A DNA stretch of 64,000 bases from S010-25 sp964441285 (GTDB lineage: Bacteria > Pseudomonadota > Gammaproteobacteria > SZUA-229), in the NCBI GenBank assembly GCA_964441285.1, contig CAYTUK010000012.1, forward strand, positions 12,472 to 76,471, in the 5' to 3' direction. Every line of letters begins with the position of its first letter. Position 1 is the first letter of the stretch. The translations under genes and the position numbers were made by a program. The notes below the pieces were generated by a model. It was not told the DNA's origin, searched no databases, and saw only the letters and a list, made by a program, of their open reading frames with translations. Positions 34,896-43,248 of this stretch are shown piece after piece.

Positions 34896-35792
34896 ATGGC
34901 GGATCGACGTTTAAAAATATTCCACACTGTTGCCAGGTTATTAAATTTTACCAAAGCAGGGGAATACCTGCATATGACCCAGCCAGCGGTGACATTCCAG
35001 ATTCGCCAGCTTGAAGACCAGTTTAATACCCGTTTGTTTGACCGTACGCATAACAAAGTCACATTGACAGACGCGGGTAAGCAGGTTTATATATATGCGG
35101 ATCGTATCCTTAAAATATATGATGAAATGCATCACAGCATTACCGAGATGACAGGTGATATGAGTGGTGGCGTATCCTTGGGCGCAAGTACCACCATTGC
35201 AGAGTACATGTTGCCATTATTAATTGGCGAATTTAAGCTCAAGCGCCCGGACATTAAAATTAGTTTAAAAGAGTCCAATACGGAAGACATTGTGGCAATG
35301 GTAGAAAATAATGTGGTGGATCTTGGTATTGTAGAAGGCTCGGTAAATAATAAAAATTTAATGGTTGAACAATGTCGTGTGGATCAGTTGGTAGTAATTA
35401 TGCCCAATTCTCATGTGCTTGCCAGGGAAGAGACCTTGCATGTAAAAGATATTCTTTCGCATCCTTTTATTTGCCGTGAAAGTGGTTCCGGTACACAGGA
35501 AGCGATTATTAATTATGTCCGAGAACGGAGTCCTGATGGCATGTTAAATGTCTGCTTTGAATTAAGTAGCCCTGAAGCGATTAAAGGGGCGGTTGAAGCG
35601 GGTATGGGCATCTCCATTGTATCAAAGGCAAGTATTGAAAAAGAATTAAAACTGGGTACATTAACCGCAGTAGAATTATCCCCTCGACTTGAACGTCCGT
35701 TTTCATTTGTCAGGCAGCGTTATAAGTTTAAGTCACGGGCGGCGGATGAGCTGCTGGGTTTTGCCCAGGAATTTTGTAAAAAGCGCCCCTGA
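34896..35792 (+). CDS. LysR-family transcriptional regulator
   Basis: The 298-residue protein has the LysR winged helix-turn-helix at about residues 1-60 (LKIFHTVARLLNFTKAGEYLHMTQPAVTFQIRQLEDQFNTRLFDR) and a periplasmic-binding-protein-like effector domain from about residue 90 (GGVSLGASTTIAEYMLPLLIGEFK; DLGIVEGSV; SPEAIKGAVEAGMGISIVSK). The pattern is close to regulators of the CysL/YeiE type, but the effector and targets cannot be read. It is followed after a short palindromic remnant by an unknown gene and an AI-2E family permease on the same strand. Confidence 0.92.
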   Translation: MADRRLKIFHTVARLLNFTKAGEYLHMTQPAVTFQIRQLEDQFNTRLFDRTHNKVTLTDAGKQVYIYADRILKIYDEMHHSITEMTGDMSGGVSLGASTTIAEYMLPLLIGEFKLKRPDIKISLKESNTEDIVAMVENNVVDLGIVEGSVNNKNLMVEQCRVDQLVVIMPNSHVLAREETLHVKDILSHPFICRESGSGTQEAIINYVRERSPDGMLNVCFELSSPEAIKGAVEAGMGISIVSKASIEKELKLGTLTAVELSPRLERPFSFVRQRYKFKSRAADELLGFAQEFCKKRP

Positions 35793-35837
35793 AAAAGCGT
35801 TTAGTTTTCTTTTTTCGGGCAGATTCATACGCAGCAT

Positions 35838-35887
35838 TTATTACTAAAACAGATAATAAATATCCTTTTTATCCATCCTGTTAGTAA
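35838..35887. repeat. Palindromic element, copy F (ends only)
   Basis: This 50-bp remnant has the left end (TTATTACTAAAACAGATAA) joined directly to the right-end sequence (TATCCTTTTTATCCATCC, then TGTTAGTAA) of the palindromic element, with the whole middle missing. It is 45 bp after the LysR stop and just before the unknown gene at 35912. Internal deletion leaving only the ends is typical of short inverted-repeat elements. Confidence 0.8.
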
Positions 35888-35911
35888 ATGCTACCTGGAA
35901 CATTATTTATT

Positions 35912-36268
35912 ATGAATAAAAAAATAAAAACGGCGAAATATTTGATTGAATTGTTTGAAGTTCTGGACGAGGAAAGGCAGAACTCCTTGTTTGATTTTGC
36001 CGAGTATCTACATTCTCGTGGCGATTTGATCAGTAAAGAGATTGGCGAACCAGCGCACGCACCTCGGCCTGAAAATGAAACTGTTGTTGGGGCGATTAAA
36101 CGGCTAAAATCGACCTATTATATGGTGGGGAGCATGGAGGTGTTTTCTGACGCATCATCGTTAATGACGGAGCACATGGTTAAAGGCCGAGACTCTACTG
36201 AGGTAATTAATGAAATGGAAGGGCTTTTTGAAACAGCCTATCAGATTTTATTAAAAGATAATTTATGA
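35912..36268 (+). CDS. Conserved-looking protein of unknown function, coupled to an AI-2E permease
   Basis: I do not recognise a family. From ATG 35912 it is 118 residues, mostly helical and acidic: MNKKIKTAKYLIELFEVLDE, then ERQNSLFDFAEYLHSRGDLI, a flexible centre and a second block (VVGAIKRLKSTYYMVGSMEVFSDASSLMTEHMVKG). No membrane segment or signal peptide is seen. A frame-opening ATG at 35888 lies at the edge of the palindromic remnant and has no ribosome-binding site. Its stop overlaps the permease start by 4 bp (ATGA), so the two are translationally coupled and likely work together. Confidence 0.7.
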   Translation: MNKKIKTAKYLIELFEVLDEERQNSLFDFAEYLHSRGDLISKEIGEPAHAPRPENETVVGAIKRLKSTYYMVGSMEVFSDASSLMTEHMVKGRDSTEVINEMEGLFETAYQILLKDNL

Positions 36269-37347
36269 TAGCAGTAGTAAAATCCTGGTTTGAAAAACAT
36301 TTTTCAGACCCGCAGGTTATTATTCTTGCGTTATTTTTACTGCTGGGATGTCTTTTAATTCTTTACTGGGGAAAAATACTGACCCCGGTATTAGCAGGGA
36401 TTGTTATTGCTTATGTGCTGGAAGGTCTAATTAAACGCATCCAGCGATTGGGTGTGCCACGATGTGTCGCTTTTCTGACAAGCTATTTTGTATTTATTGC
36501 GGCTTTAGTCTTTATTTTGATCGGCCTGATACCGCTGGTGATTAGCCAGCTATCACAATTAATTAGTGAATTCCCCCGCATTCTGCTAAAAGTACAACAA
36601 CTGATATTAAGCATATCGGATAAGTATCCTTTGTTATTTGCGGATAAAGAAATCAAAAGTATGTTTGGTAACTTTACTTCTGAACTGGTAGCGTTTGGGC
36701 AGAAATTAGTGACAATTTCTCTATCCTCCGCAGTGGATGTTTTTACCATTATGGTTTATCTGGTGGTGGTACCTTTGCTGGTGTTTTTTTTGTTAAAAGA
36801 TAAAACGAAAATTATAAACTGGTTGCGACGTTTTTTACCCGAGGAAAGAGGACTGGTTCATCTGGTCTGGAAAGATGTTGATATAAAAATGGGTAATTAT
36901 ATTCGTGGGAAATTGCTCGAAGTTGTTATTGTTGGCGTTGCTACATTTATTCCATTAAAAATCATGGGCATGAATTATGCCGCTACTCTGAGCCTGTTTG
37001 TTGGGCTTTCTGTTATTATTCCCTATGTTGGCGCTGTTGCAGTGACCATTCCCGTTACCTTAATTGCCTGGTTTCAGTGGGGAGCAAGTAGCGATTTTAT
37101 GTATCTGATGGTGTCTTATCTGGCGGTTCAATTTTTGGATGGCAATATCTTAGTGCCATTATTATTTTCTGAAGTAGTCAATATGCATCCGGCAGCGATC
37201 ATTATTGCGGTGTTGTTTTTTGGTGGATTATGGGGCGTTTGGGGCGTGTTTTTTGCAATACCGCTAGCAACTCTGGTGCAGGCAGTGATTAATGCCTGGC
37301 CATCAGTTAATAGAGACCTTATATCTCCCGCTTCCCTGACAGAATAA
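36265..37347 (+). CDS. AI-2E family transporter (PerM/YhhT-like)
   Basis: The 360-residue protein has the family's eight-helix pattern: ILALFLLLGCLLILYWGKILTPVLAGIVIAYVLEGLI at the N-terminus, a long central region with amphipathic helices (QLSQLISEFPRILLKVQQLI), and the conserved VGLSVIIPYVGAVAVTIPVTL near residue 250 and FLDGNILVPLLFSEVVNMHPAAII near residue 295. Members include the AI-2 exporter TqsA and sodium/proton antiporters, so the substrate is uncertain. It starts inside the stop codon of the preceding unknown gene. Confidence 0.88.
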   Translation: MIAVVKSWFEKHFSDPQVIILALFLLLGCLLILYWGKILTPVLAGIVIAYVLEGLIKRIQRLGVPRCVAFLTSYFVFIAALVFILIGLIPLVISQLSQLISEFPRILLKVQQLILSISDKYPLLFADKEIKSMFGNFTSELVAFGQKLVTISLSSAVDVFTIMVYLVVVPLLVFFLLKDKTKIINWLRRFLPEERGLVHLVWKDVDIKMGNYIRGKLLEVVIVGVATFIPLKIMGMNYAATLSLFVGLSVIIPYVGAVAVTIPVTLIAWFQWGASSDFMYLMVSYLAVQFLDGNILVPLLFSEVVNMHPAAIIIAVLFFGGLWGVWGVFFAIPLATLVQAVINAWPSVNRDLISPASLTE

Positions 37348-37399
37348 TTTCTTTGTGCTTACTCTGTTTCTGTGGTTTAAAGAGGATAAATCGTTTGTG

Positions 37400-38179
37400 T
37401 TAATTTCGGTGGTGTTGCTGAAAATGCCGTTTTTGACGCATTTTTCTGCGCCGACTATTCCATACCCATAAACCACTGAGAGACAACCATAGTAGCGCGA
37501 TTGCCGCTGCATCCATCAGATAGATGCCATATTGACCAAAAATACGGCCACTGTGTAAGTCAAGAATAATGCGTTCGAGTTTTAAACCGTTACCCTGGTA
37601 GGTGAGAAGCAGGCGCTGGTGCTCAGCATGATTAAGCCGATATGTCTTTGACCAGTTAACCCCCTGAGCGGTTATTACAGCCCAGTCAAGGATGTGTTGA
37701 TCAGCGATGTAATATAAACCTTTGCTGGTTTCTATCACTGGGCGTTTATGTTCTATGCCCAGCCGTCGAATGCCTGAAAAACGGGTAGCGGTGTCGACCT
37801 GTTCGACTAATTCCCCCGTTTTAGATAAAAGAACCAGCTTACTATCAAAGGCGACAATGTAAAATTGTTGAGTAGCAATGGCACCGTGGATGGTTTGTTC
37901 AGTTGTAAGCACATCCTTGCCATCAAAAAATAAATGCTGGTGCCAGAAACTGATGGTATGGCTGTCAACCTTATAGGAAACTGGATTGCCTTCCGGTTTA
38001 ATCCCGTACCAGTTTAATAACCATGATTTATTGATATAGGTTTTATCCAGTTTCAACACTTCAGTGTGGTTAAGCATAATACCAGTAATGGCAAGAATAA
38101 TGACCAGCACGAATGCAATCAGACCAATACGCCGGTGCCATAAAAAAGCGGTAAATCGTTTTGGTTTTCGATTCGTCAT
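37400..38179 (-). CDS. PepSY-type transmembrane protein
   Basis: The 259-residue protein has an N-terminal membrane helix preceded by the family motif FLWHRRIGL (His15; helix about 18-37), a periplasmic domain of about 190 residues with paired beta segments, and a C-terminal helix (about 225-245) followed by a strongly basic tail. PepSY-associated membrane proteins are often diheme or flavin-linked reductases for siderophore or iron handling. It overlaps the FMN-binding gene by 4 bp, and both follow a porin gene behind a Fur-box-like promoter, so a role in reduction at the periplasmic face is likely but inferred. Confidence 0.8.
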   Translation of the reverse strand: MTNRKPKRFTAFLWHRRIGLIAFVLVIILAITGIMLNHTEVLKLDKTYINKSWLLNWYGIKPEGNPVSYKVDSHTISFWHQHLFFDGKDVLTTEQTIHGAIATQQFYIVAFDSKLVLLSKTGELVEQVDTATRFSGIRRLGIEHKRPVIETSKGLYYIADQHILDWAVITAQGVNWSKTYRLNHAEHQRLLLTYQGNGLKLERIILDLHSGRIFGQYGIYLMDAAAIALLWLSLSGLWVWNSRRRKMRQKRHFQQHHRN

Positions 38180-38727
38180 AACTGGTCGGTATTAATTTGT
38201 GAAGCCTTTGTTTTATTTATATGCTGATTAAGCAGCAGTGCAATTCTTGTGAGTTTGGTGACAGCACGGACGGATAATGTAGCACCGGAAATATTATCAA
38301 TGGTGTTATCCAGCTGATTATTCTGCTTTAGTTTTGCATGATTAAACTGGCGGGTAAAAAAAGCATGACGAACTTCCCAGCCACGGCTTTCGTGAAAGGC
38401 GAGTATTTTAATTCGCTCAAGGTGATTTCTCCTGATCACAATGCCCACGGTAATGAGTTTTTCCTTGCCGATTTCTTTCAGTATCCAGGCCGTTTTCTGG
38501 CCCTGTTTCCAGTAACGTATACGCAAACTTCTGTACTTATGGTTGAGGATATTGGTCATTTGTTTTTTTAGTTCAGTGTCTGGCCATAATACCTGGGGTT
38601 TTGGTGGCTGGTTATTAAAAACCTGGCTTATAAATGCAATCGGTTGCTGATAAACACCACCAGCCACAGCGATTGAGCCGCTAAATAAACTGAGCAGGAA
38701 TAAAATATTTTTAATGCCTGTTTTCAT
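38176..38727 (-). CDS. Exported FMN-binding-domain protein
   Basis: The 183-residue protein has a signal peptide (about 1-22, ending SIAVA) and the FMN-binding signature D144-N-I-S-G-A-T150, in which the final Thr is the usual site of covalent FMN attachment in NqrC/RnfG-type domains. The region LITVGIVIRRNHLERIKILAFHESRGWEV fits the same fold. It should be a periplasmic, covalently flavinylated electron carrier. Flavinylation needs an ApbE flavin transferase, which is not in the window. The gene overlaps the PepSY gene by 4 bp. Confidence 0.85.
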   Translation of the reverse strand: MKTGIKNILFLLSLFSGSIAVAGGVYQQPIAFISQVFNNQPPKPQVLWPDTELKKQMTNILNHKYRSLRIRYWKQGQKTAWILKEIGKEKLITVGIVIRRNHLERIKILAFHESRGWEVRHAFFTRQFNHAKLKQNNQLDNTIDNISGATLSVRAVTKLTRIALLLNQHINKTKASQINTDQL

Positions 38728-38747
38728 AATAGATGGATTTTACATGT

Positions 38748-38880
38748 ATGACTGAAGCGGATGGAAAGGATACTTATGGTTCAAGACATGCTGTAAATCC
38801 CTCCATGTAAGCTCGACACCCGCATCCCTGCGGCTGACGGTCTTGAACCATAAGTATCCTTTTCATCCATCCTGTTAGTC
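38748..38880. repeat. Palindromic element, copy B
   Basis: This is a full-length copy between the porin and FMN-binding genes. Its arms at 38759-38787 and 38840-38868 pair over 29 bp with one mismatch. Relative to copy C, base 38778 is G instead of T and its partner 38849 is C instead of A, so the pair is conserved by a double change. The middle (CCATGTAAGCTCGACACCC region) has the same orientation as in copies C and D. In RNA it would form a long stable hairpin between the two genes. Confidence 0.9.
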
Positions 38881-38917
38881 AATAAAATATTCGGGTTAAA
38901 CTGATTTCTAAATGTCT

Positions 38918-40066
38918 TTAGAACTGATAACCCATGCCAATATTTATGCCATCAAAGTTACCTGCAATAGCATTTTGTGCCTGGTAGTCGGCTTTGATGA
39001 CAACATCTTCTTCTGGCCAGTAGTTAAAACCAATATTTGTTTGGGCTTTTTTAGTATCGCCTGCGCCACCGTTGTCCCACTGGTTCTGGCGGGCAAAAAG
39101 ACCGATTTTAGGGGTGATTTTATAAGCGGCTTCCAGATAGACACCATCCTGTACATTTTTTTGTATGGATGATGCACCCACACCGCTGATATCCCAACGG
39201 GCATATAAACCAGTGAAAGTAAAATCATTGACGCTATAACGTGCATGGGTTTCTATCAATGTCGCACCACCAACATTGTCACTGCTGTTCTGGGTGATGT
39301 CGTCCTGACGCTGGACTGTTCCCGCCACTTCCAGACCACGAATGCCAGTGTATTTAATTTGAGCTGTAATGGCTAAATTGTTCGCCTTCGCCTGCGAGCT
39401 ATCCTGGCGACTGCTTCTAAGATTAAGTGAAACAGGATCAACATTTAAACCGCTGGTCAGTGCAATGTTGTAGCTGAACCCCGAACTTTGCTGGCTCGAC
39501 AACATAACGCCACTTTCCGACCAGGTTGTAGGAATAATATATTTTTCAATCGGATTGCGCTCAACACCATAGAAGGTGGGGGGTTCATGGGTTTCATTTA
39601 TGATACCAATGGGCACCAAAAATACGCCAGTATTAAGCTGGGTATTATCGTTTAAATCAAATTGGACATAGGCTTGTTCAACGGCAACTTCGCCTGCTTT
39701 ACCGGTACCGGCAGCAGTATGTTCGATTTCGAATTCTGAGAAAAAGCGCGTCTTTGCATTAAACTCATGGTTTATAAACAATACAAAACGATGCAAATCC
39801 AGTACCTTTTTATCCGTTCCTTTGCCATTGCTTAAGTTGGTGTAATGCAGCTCGCCATAACCACCGAGAGTGGTTTGACTGGTGGTAGAATTATTGTTTT
39901 CAACTTTATCTGCCAGTTGATTAAACTGGTCTTTTAAAGTTTGAAATTCCTTATCTGTAACGGCATTGGCCACAGGGATTAGTGACAGGCTTAATAAAGC
40001 AGATGAAAGGGTGGCGTATAGCGTTTTTTTAACTGTTGTTTTATTGGATAAAGTCGTGGTTTGCAT
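38918..40066 (-). CDS. Outer-membrane porin (OprO/P-like)
   Basis: The 382-residue protein has a signal peptide (about 1-36, ending PVANA), a short coiled-coil stretch (FQTLKDQFNQLADKVENN) and a beta-barrel with alternating strands, ending INIGMGYQF with the C-terminal Phe recognised by BAM. GELHYTNL, RFVLFINHEFNAKTRFFSEFEIEH and PIGIINETHEPPTFYGVERNPIE are typical of the phosphate-selective porin-like family. The solute is not known. It is the first gene of a minus-strand group with the FMN-binding and PepSY genes, behind a Fur-box-like promoter, suggesting an iron-related role. Confidence 0.82.
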   Translation of the reverse strand: MQTTTLSNKTTVKKTLYATLSSALLSLSLIPVANAVTDKEFQTLKDQFNQLADKVENNNSTTSQTTLGGYGELHYTNLSNGKGTDKKVLDLHRFVLFINHEFNAKTRFFSEFEIEHTAAGTGKAGEVAVEQAYVQFDLNDNTQLNTGVFLVPIGIINETHEPPTFYGVERNPIEKYIIPTTWSESGVMLSSQQSSGFSYNIALTSGLNVDPVSLNLRSSRQDSSQAKANNLAITAQIKYTGIRGLEVAGTVQRQDDITQNSSDNVGGATLIETHARYSVNDFTFTGLYARWDISGVGASSIQKNVQDGVYLEAAYKITPKIGLFARQNQWDNGGAGDTKKAQTNIGFNYWPEEDVVIKADYQAQNAIAGNFDGINIGMGYQF

Positions 40067-40119
40067 AAAAAGCCCCTTAAGCCTGGATATTTAATTTTAA
40101 GTAATAGTGGTGGGCGCTG

Positions 40120-40156
40120 ATTATACAGAACAAGAATGCAAATGCAAATGATTCGT
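40120..40156 (-). promoter_or_regulatory. Promoter with Fur-box-like operator upstream of the porin gene
   Basis: On the minus strand a perfect TATAAT is at 40125-40120, with TTTGCA-type -35 candidates about 16-17 bp upstream (near 40142-40148). The 19-bp window 40138-40156 matches the Fur consensus GATAATGATAATCATTATC at 11 of 19 positions and overlaps the -35 region, where a repressor would block polymerase. It lies about 55-90 nt before the porin start. The -10 is strong; the Fur site is borderline by score and is supported by the iron-type gene content. Confidence 0.5.
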
Positions 40157-40272
40157 ATATGTATTTATCGCTTAAGGGGAAACTTCATCAATCGATTGAT
40201 GGATAGCGGTAATTAATGCGGGTTTCTGGCTTTTTGCAAAGCAGGTTGCTGGTTGTTTTGTTGCTTGTTTCG

Positions 40273-42009
40273 TCAGGGTTTCTTTTTTGCCAATTGCAGT
40301 TTTCGGTAACCATCTAATAGTTTTTTGTGGGTATTAAACCCATCCAGGCTTAATCCTGGACTGTGCAGGCCATAAAAAGTTTCCTTAGCTTCAACAATGT
40401 TTATGCTGTTAGTCAGTGTATTGGAACCATACATAAGCGTTAAACTGTCAACGTAATCAGTCATTTGTCTATTTCTACCCTGCTTAATTTCAAGCAGGGT
40501 CTGGAGGCATTGATATAAATGGGTTGATGATTTATTCAGCTGATTAATATGCAGACACCAGTTTACCCATTCGATGGCATCATCCTGTTTAAGCGCCAGA
40601 GTTAACATGGCTTTGAGTTCACCAATACGTAAACTGGCCCAGGTTGTACCAGCATCAGCTGCAATGCCAATGAATTCAGCCACTCGCTGGTAGTCGTTAT
40701 ACCCGCCTTCATTAAGTCGTTGTAAAATGGATAACCATTGTTCCGGTGAGAGATTTTTTAACGATAGAATGTCTTCGCGAAATAGTGCACCTTCGTTATT
40801 GTTATTCCACACCAGATCATCGACAGGGTATATATCAGACATCCCGGGTACAATAATGCGGCAGGCATAGACGCTCAGATGGGTGTAATCGGCAATATAA
40901 ATATCAAATCCCATGTGATGAATTTTGTTACATAATAATTCAAATTCATCCTGGGTACTGGCATCGAAGTCCCAGTCATAAAAATTATAGTCCGGTTTGT
41001 TTTTAAAGAAGTCAACAGCGATTAAACCACTGGAGTCGATAAAGTGTGTTTCAAGATTATGCTGGTCGGCGACTTCGTCTAAATCAAAACTGGGGGGGTG
41101 AAAACCGTCGAGCTGATTTAAATCGCGTCCCTGCAATAACTCAGTAACCGTGCGTTCCAGGGCAACCTCAAAACTTGGGTGCGCACCAAATGAGGCAAAC
41201 ACGGTGGCATTATTCGGATTGATTAGCGTGACGCACATTACCGGATACCGTCCACCCAGTGATGCATCTGCGACACGAAGGTGATAACCATGTTGCTGCA
41301 GTTTATTGATTGCCTGCTGGATTTTGGGGAAGCGATTAATCACCTCCTCAGGGATTTCAGGTAGACAAATTCCCTCGGCTATAATTTTATTTTTTATGTA
41401 GCGTTCAAATATTTCAGATAAGCTTTGTACGCGGGCTTCATCGGCAGTATTCCCCGCTGACATACCGTTACTGACGTACAGATTTCCAATAATATTTATC
41501 GGGAACCAGATGGTTTTATTGTCGCGTTGCCGCTGGTAAGGGCAGGCGCAGATACCACGTTCACCTGTACCGGAATTGGTTTCAAACAGGGTGGATGCCT
41601 TGAGTTGATGCTCTGGATCATAGTATTGCCAGAGTTTTGTATTGAGCAAGCCTTCTGGTACGGTATCATCGCCACGCTTAAACCAGCGTTCATCTGGGTA
41701 GTGAATGAAGTCACTGTGCGAAAAATTTTCACCTAGATAGAAATCGGCAAAGAAATAATTGCAGCTTAAGCGTTCAAAATATTCGCCTAACGCACTCGCC
41801 AGGCAGGCTTTTTTAGTTGTGCCCTTGCCATTGGTAAACATTAAACCGCAATCTTTATCGCGTATATGTACGGAATAAACATTCGGCAGTGGATTTAGCC
41901 AGGAGGCCTCTTCAATATCAAAGCCCAGCCTGACAAGTTGTTGCTGCATGGTTTCAATGGAGGATTCCAGGTCGGCATCCTTCCCTTTTATAAAGGTTTT
42001 TGTGTGCAT
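40273..42009 (-). CDS. ycaO: YcaO-domain protein (E. coli YcaO orthologue)
   Basis: The 578-residue protein matches E. coli YcaO along its length: FIKGKDADLESSIETMQQQL, IEEASWLNPLPNVYSVHIRDKDCGL, GKGTTKKACLASALGEYFERLSCNYFFADF, NIIGNLYVSNGMSAGNTADEARVQ, YACRIIVPGMSDIYPVDDL and a helical C-terminal domain. YcaO folds bind ATP and activate amide backbones. E. coli YcaO has been linked to RimO-dependent beta-methylthiolation of S12 Asp89, whose gene rpsL is at the start of this window. It is 7 bp after bcp on the same strand. Confidence 0.95.
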   Translation of the reverse strand: MHTKTFIKGKDADLESSIETMQQQLVRLGFDIEEASWLNPLPNVYSVHIRDKDCGLMFTNGKGTTKKACLASALGEYFERLSCNYFFADFYLGENFSHSDFIHYPDERWFKRGDDTVPEGLLNTKLWQYYDPEHQLKASTLFETNSGTGERGICACPYQRQRDNKTIWFPINIIGNLYVSNGMSAGNTADEARVQSLSEIFERYIKNKIIAEGICLPEIPEEVINRFPKIQQAINKLQQHGYHLRVADASLGGRYPVMCVTLINPNNATVFASFGAHPSFEVALERTVTELLQGRDLNQLDGFHPPSFDLDEVADQHNLETHFIDSSGLIAVDFFKNKPDYNFYDWDFDASTQDEFELLCNKIHHMGFDIYIADYTHLSVYACRIIVPGMSDIYPVDDLVWNNNNEGALFREDILSLKNLSPEQWLSILQRLNEGGYNDYQRVAEFIGIAADAGTTWASLRIGELKAMLTLALKQDDAIEWVNWCLHINQLNKSSTHLYQCLQTLLEIKQGRNRQMTDYVDSLTLMYGSNTLTNSINIVEAKETFYGLHSPGLSLDGFNTHKKLLDGYRKLQLAKKKP

Positions 42010-42016
42010 TCTGTGT

Positions 42017-42487
42017 TTAGTTCAGGTTTAAGGCTTTGACAGCAGTCAGCACTTCATCAACATGGTTTTTTACTTTTACCTTACGCCATTCCTGACGTAG
42101 CACACCTTCTGTATCAATTAAAAAAGTACTGCGTTCTATACCCATATATTCTTTTCCATAAAGGTTTTTTAATTTGAATACATCAAATTGTTGGCAGACT
42201 TTTTCATCTGTGTCAGATAACAGATCAAAATTAAATTTCTGTTTTCTTTTAAAATTTTCGTGTTTGCTCAGGCTATCAGAGGAAACACCGAGAATAAGTG
42301 TGTTAAGACGATCGAACTGTATTTTTGCATCACGAAAATCTTGTCCTTCAGTGGTGCAGCCAGGAGTGTTGTCGCGTGGGTAGAAATAGAGTACAACATT
42401 TTGACCGCTTAACCCATCAAGACAGATAATTTTATTACCCGTTGCAGGCAAACAAAAATTTTTAATTTTTTTACCAATAGTAACCAT
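42017..42487 (-). CDS. bcp: Thioredoxin-dependent peroxiredoxin (Bcp/PrxQ type)
   Basis: Bcp reduces hydrogen and organic peroxides. From ATG 42487, with AAGGTG at good spacing, it is 156 residues; a GTG at 42496 also opens the frame but would be less well placed. The peroxidatic Cys44 is in YPRDNTPGCTTEGQDFRD. The resolving Cys found five residues later in E. coli Bcp is Gln49 here; Cys12, Cys22 and one in EKVCQQFDV remain. It may work as a 1-Cys enzyme or use another resolving Cys. It follows gcvR, as in E. coli. Confidence 0.92.
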   Translation of the reverse strand: MVTIGKKIKNFCLPATGNKIICLDGLSGQNVVLYFYPRDNTPGCTTEGQDFRDAKIQFDRLNTLILGVSSDSLSKHENFKRKQKFNFDLLSDTDEKVCQQFDVFKLKNLYGKEYMGIERSTFLIDTEGVLRQEWRKVKVKNHVDEVLTAVKALNLN

Positions 42488-42513
42488 GTTTTTCACCTTA
42501 TCCGGTTGAATGT

Positions 42514-43038
42514 CTAAAGACTTTTTAGTTCTGCATCAAGATTTAATTCATCACAAAATAAAGTGAATTCCTCTCTAAGCTGTGCAATGGATGTCTCTGC
42601 AGGAATCCTGGTTGTCATATGCAGGGCAAACATTGGTGTACCCGTGTGTGGCGCAGCGTAGCGTTCGGTTTCCAGATTGACAATATTAATGTGTTTATTG
42701 GAAAAAAAACTGGCAAGATTTTGCACGATGCCGGGATGATCAATGGCGCTAACTTCGACCTGATAAGGGATGACATCAGTTGTTGTTGCCTCAGGCTGAG
42801 TCGGTTTCACCAGTATTTGCATTTGCAGTGTTTTTTCAAGTTGTGATTTCTGGCAGATAAATTGTTCTATATTTTTGCTTTCCCCGCTGACAAGTAGCAA
42901 GATTGCGAAGTCACCGCCCAGAACAGTCATCCGGCTGTCTTCTATATTGAGTTGGTGGATGTAAACAGCGTCGCTGAGTTCATCAACGATACCAGGCCGG
43001 TCAGTGCCCAGGGTGGAAATAACGAGTTGAGTTGGCAT
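42514..43038 (-). CDS. gcvR: Glycine cleavage system regulator GcvR (ACT-domain protein)
   Basis: The 174-residue protein has two ACT domains (about 1-80: LVISTLGTDRPGIVDELSDAV; about 92-172: VSAIDHPGIVQNLASFFSNKHINIVNLETE). In E. coli GcvR binds GcvA to repress the glycine cleavage operon. The order gcvR-bcp with dapA divergent nearby is the E. coli arrangement, which supports the name. It is separated from bcp by 26 bp. No gcv gene or gcvA is in the window. Confidence 0.92.
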   Translation of the reverse strand: MPTQLVISTLGTDRPGIVDELSDAVYIHQLNIEDSRMTVLGGDFAILLLVSGESKNIEQFICQKSQLEKTLQMQILVKPTQPEATTTDVIPYQVEVSAIDHPGIVQNLASFFSNKHINIVNLETERYAAPHTGTPMFALHMTTRIPAETSIAQLREEFTLFCDELNLDAELKSL

Positions 43039-43248
43039 AATTGGATGCGGAGCAAATTTATTTAGTCAGAAAACCTACAGTCTAAACAAATTCAGTCAGA
43101 ACAAAAACTATTAAATGGTATTTTGTTGTTTAAGGGGTGCTGATTAACTCTGTATGCAGTAGATTGTAAGCTGGAGGCTAATATGTAAGATACGATTTTA
43201 TGGGTTAACCAGCGATTTTTTAGTGGGTTCTCAGGTTAAATGGAGGCA

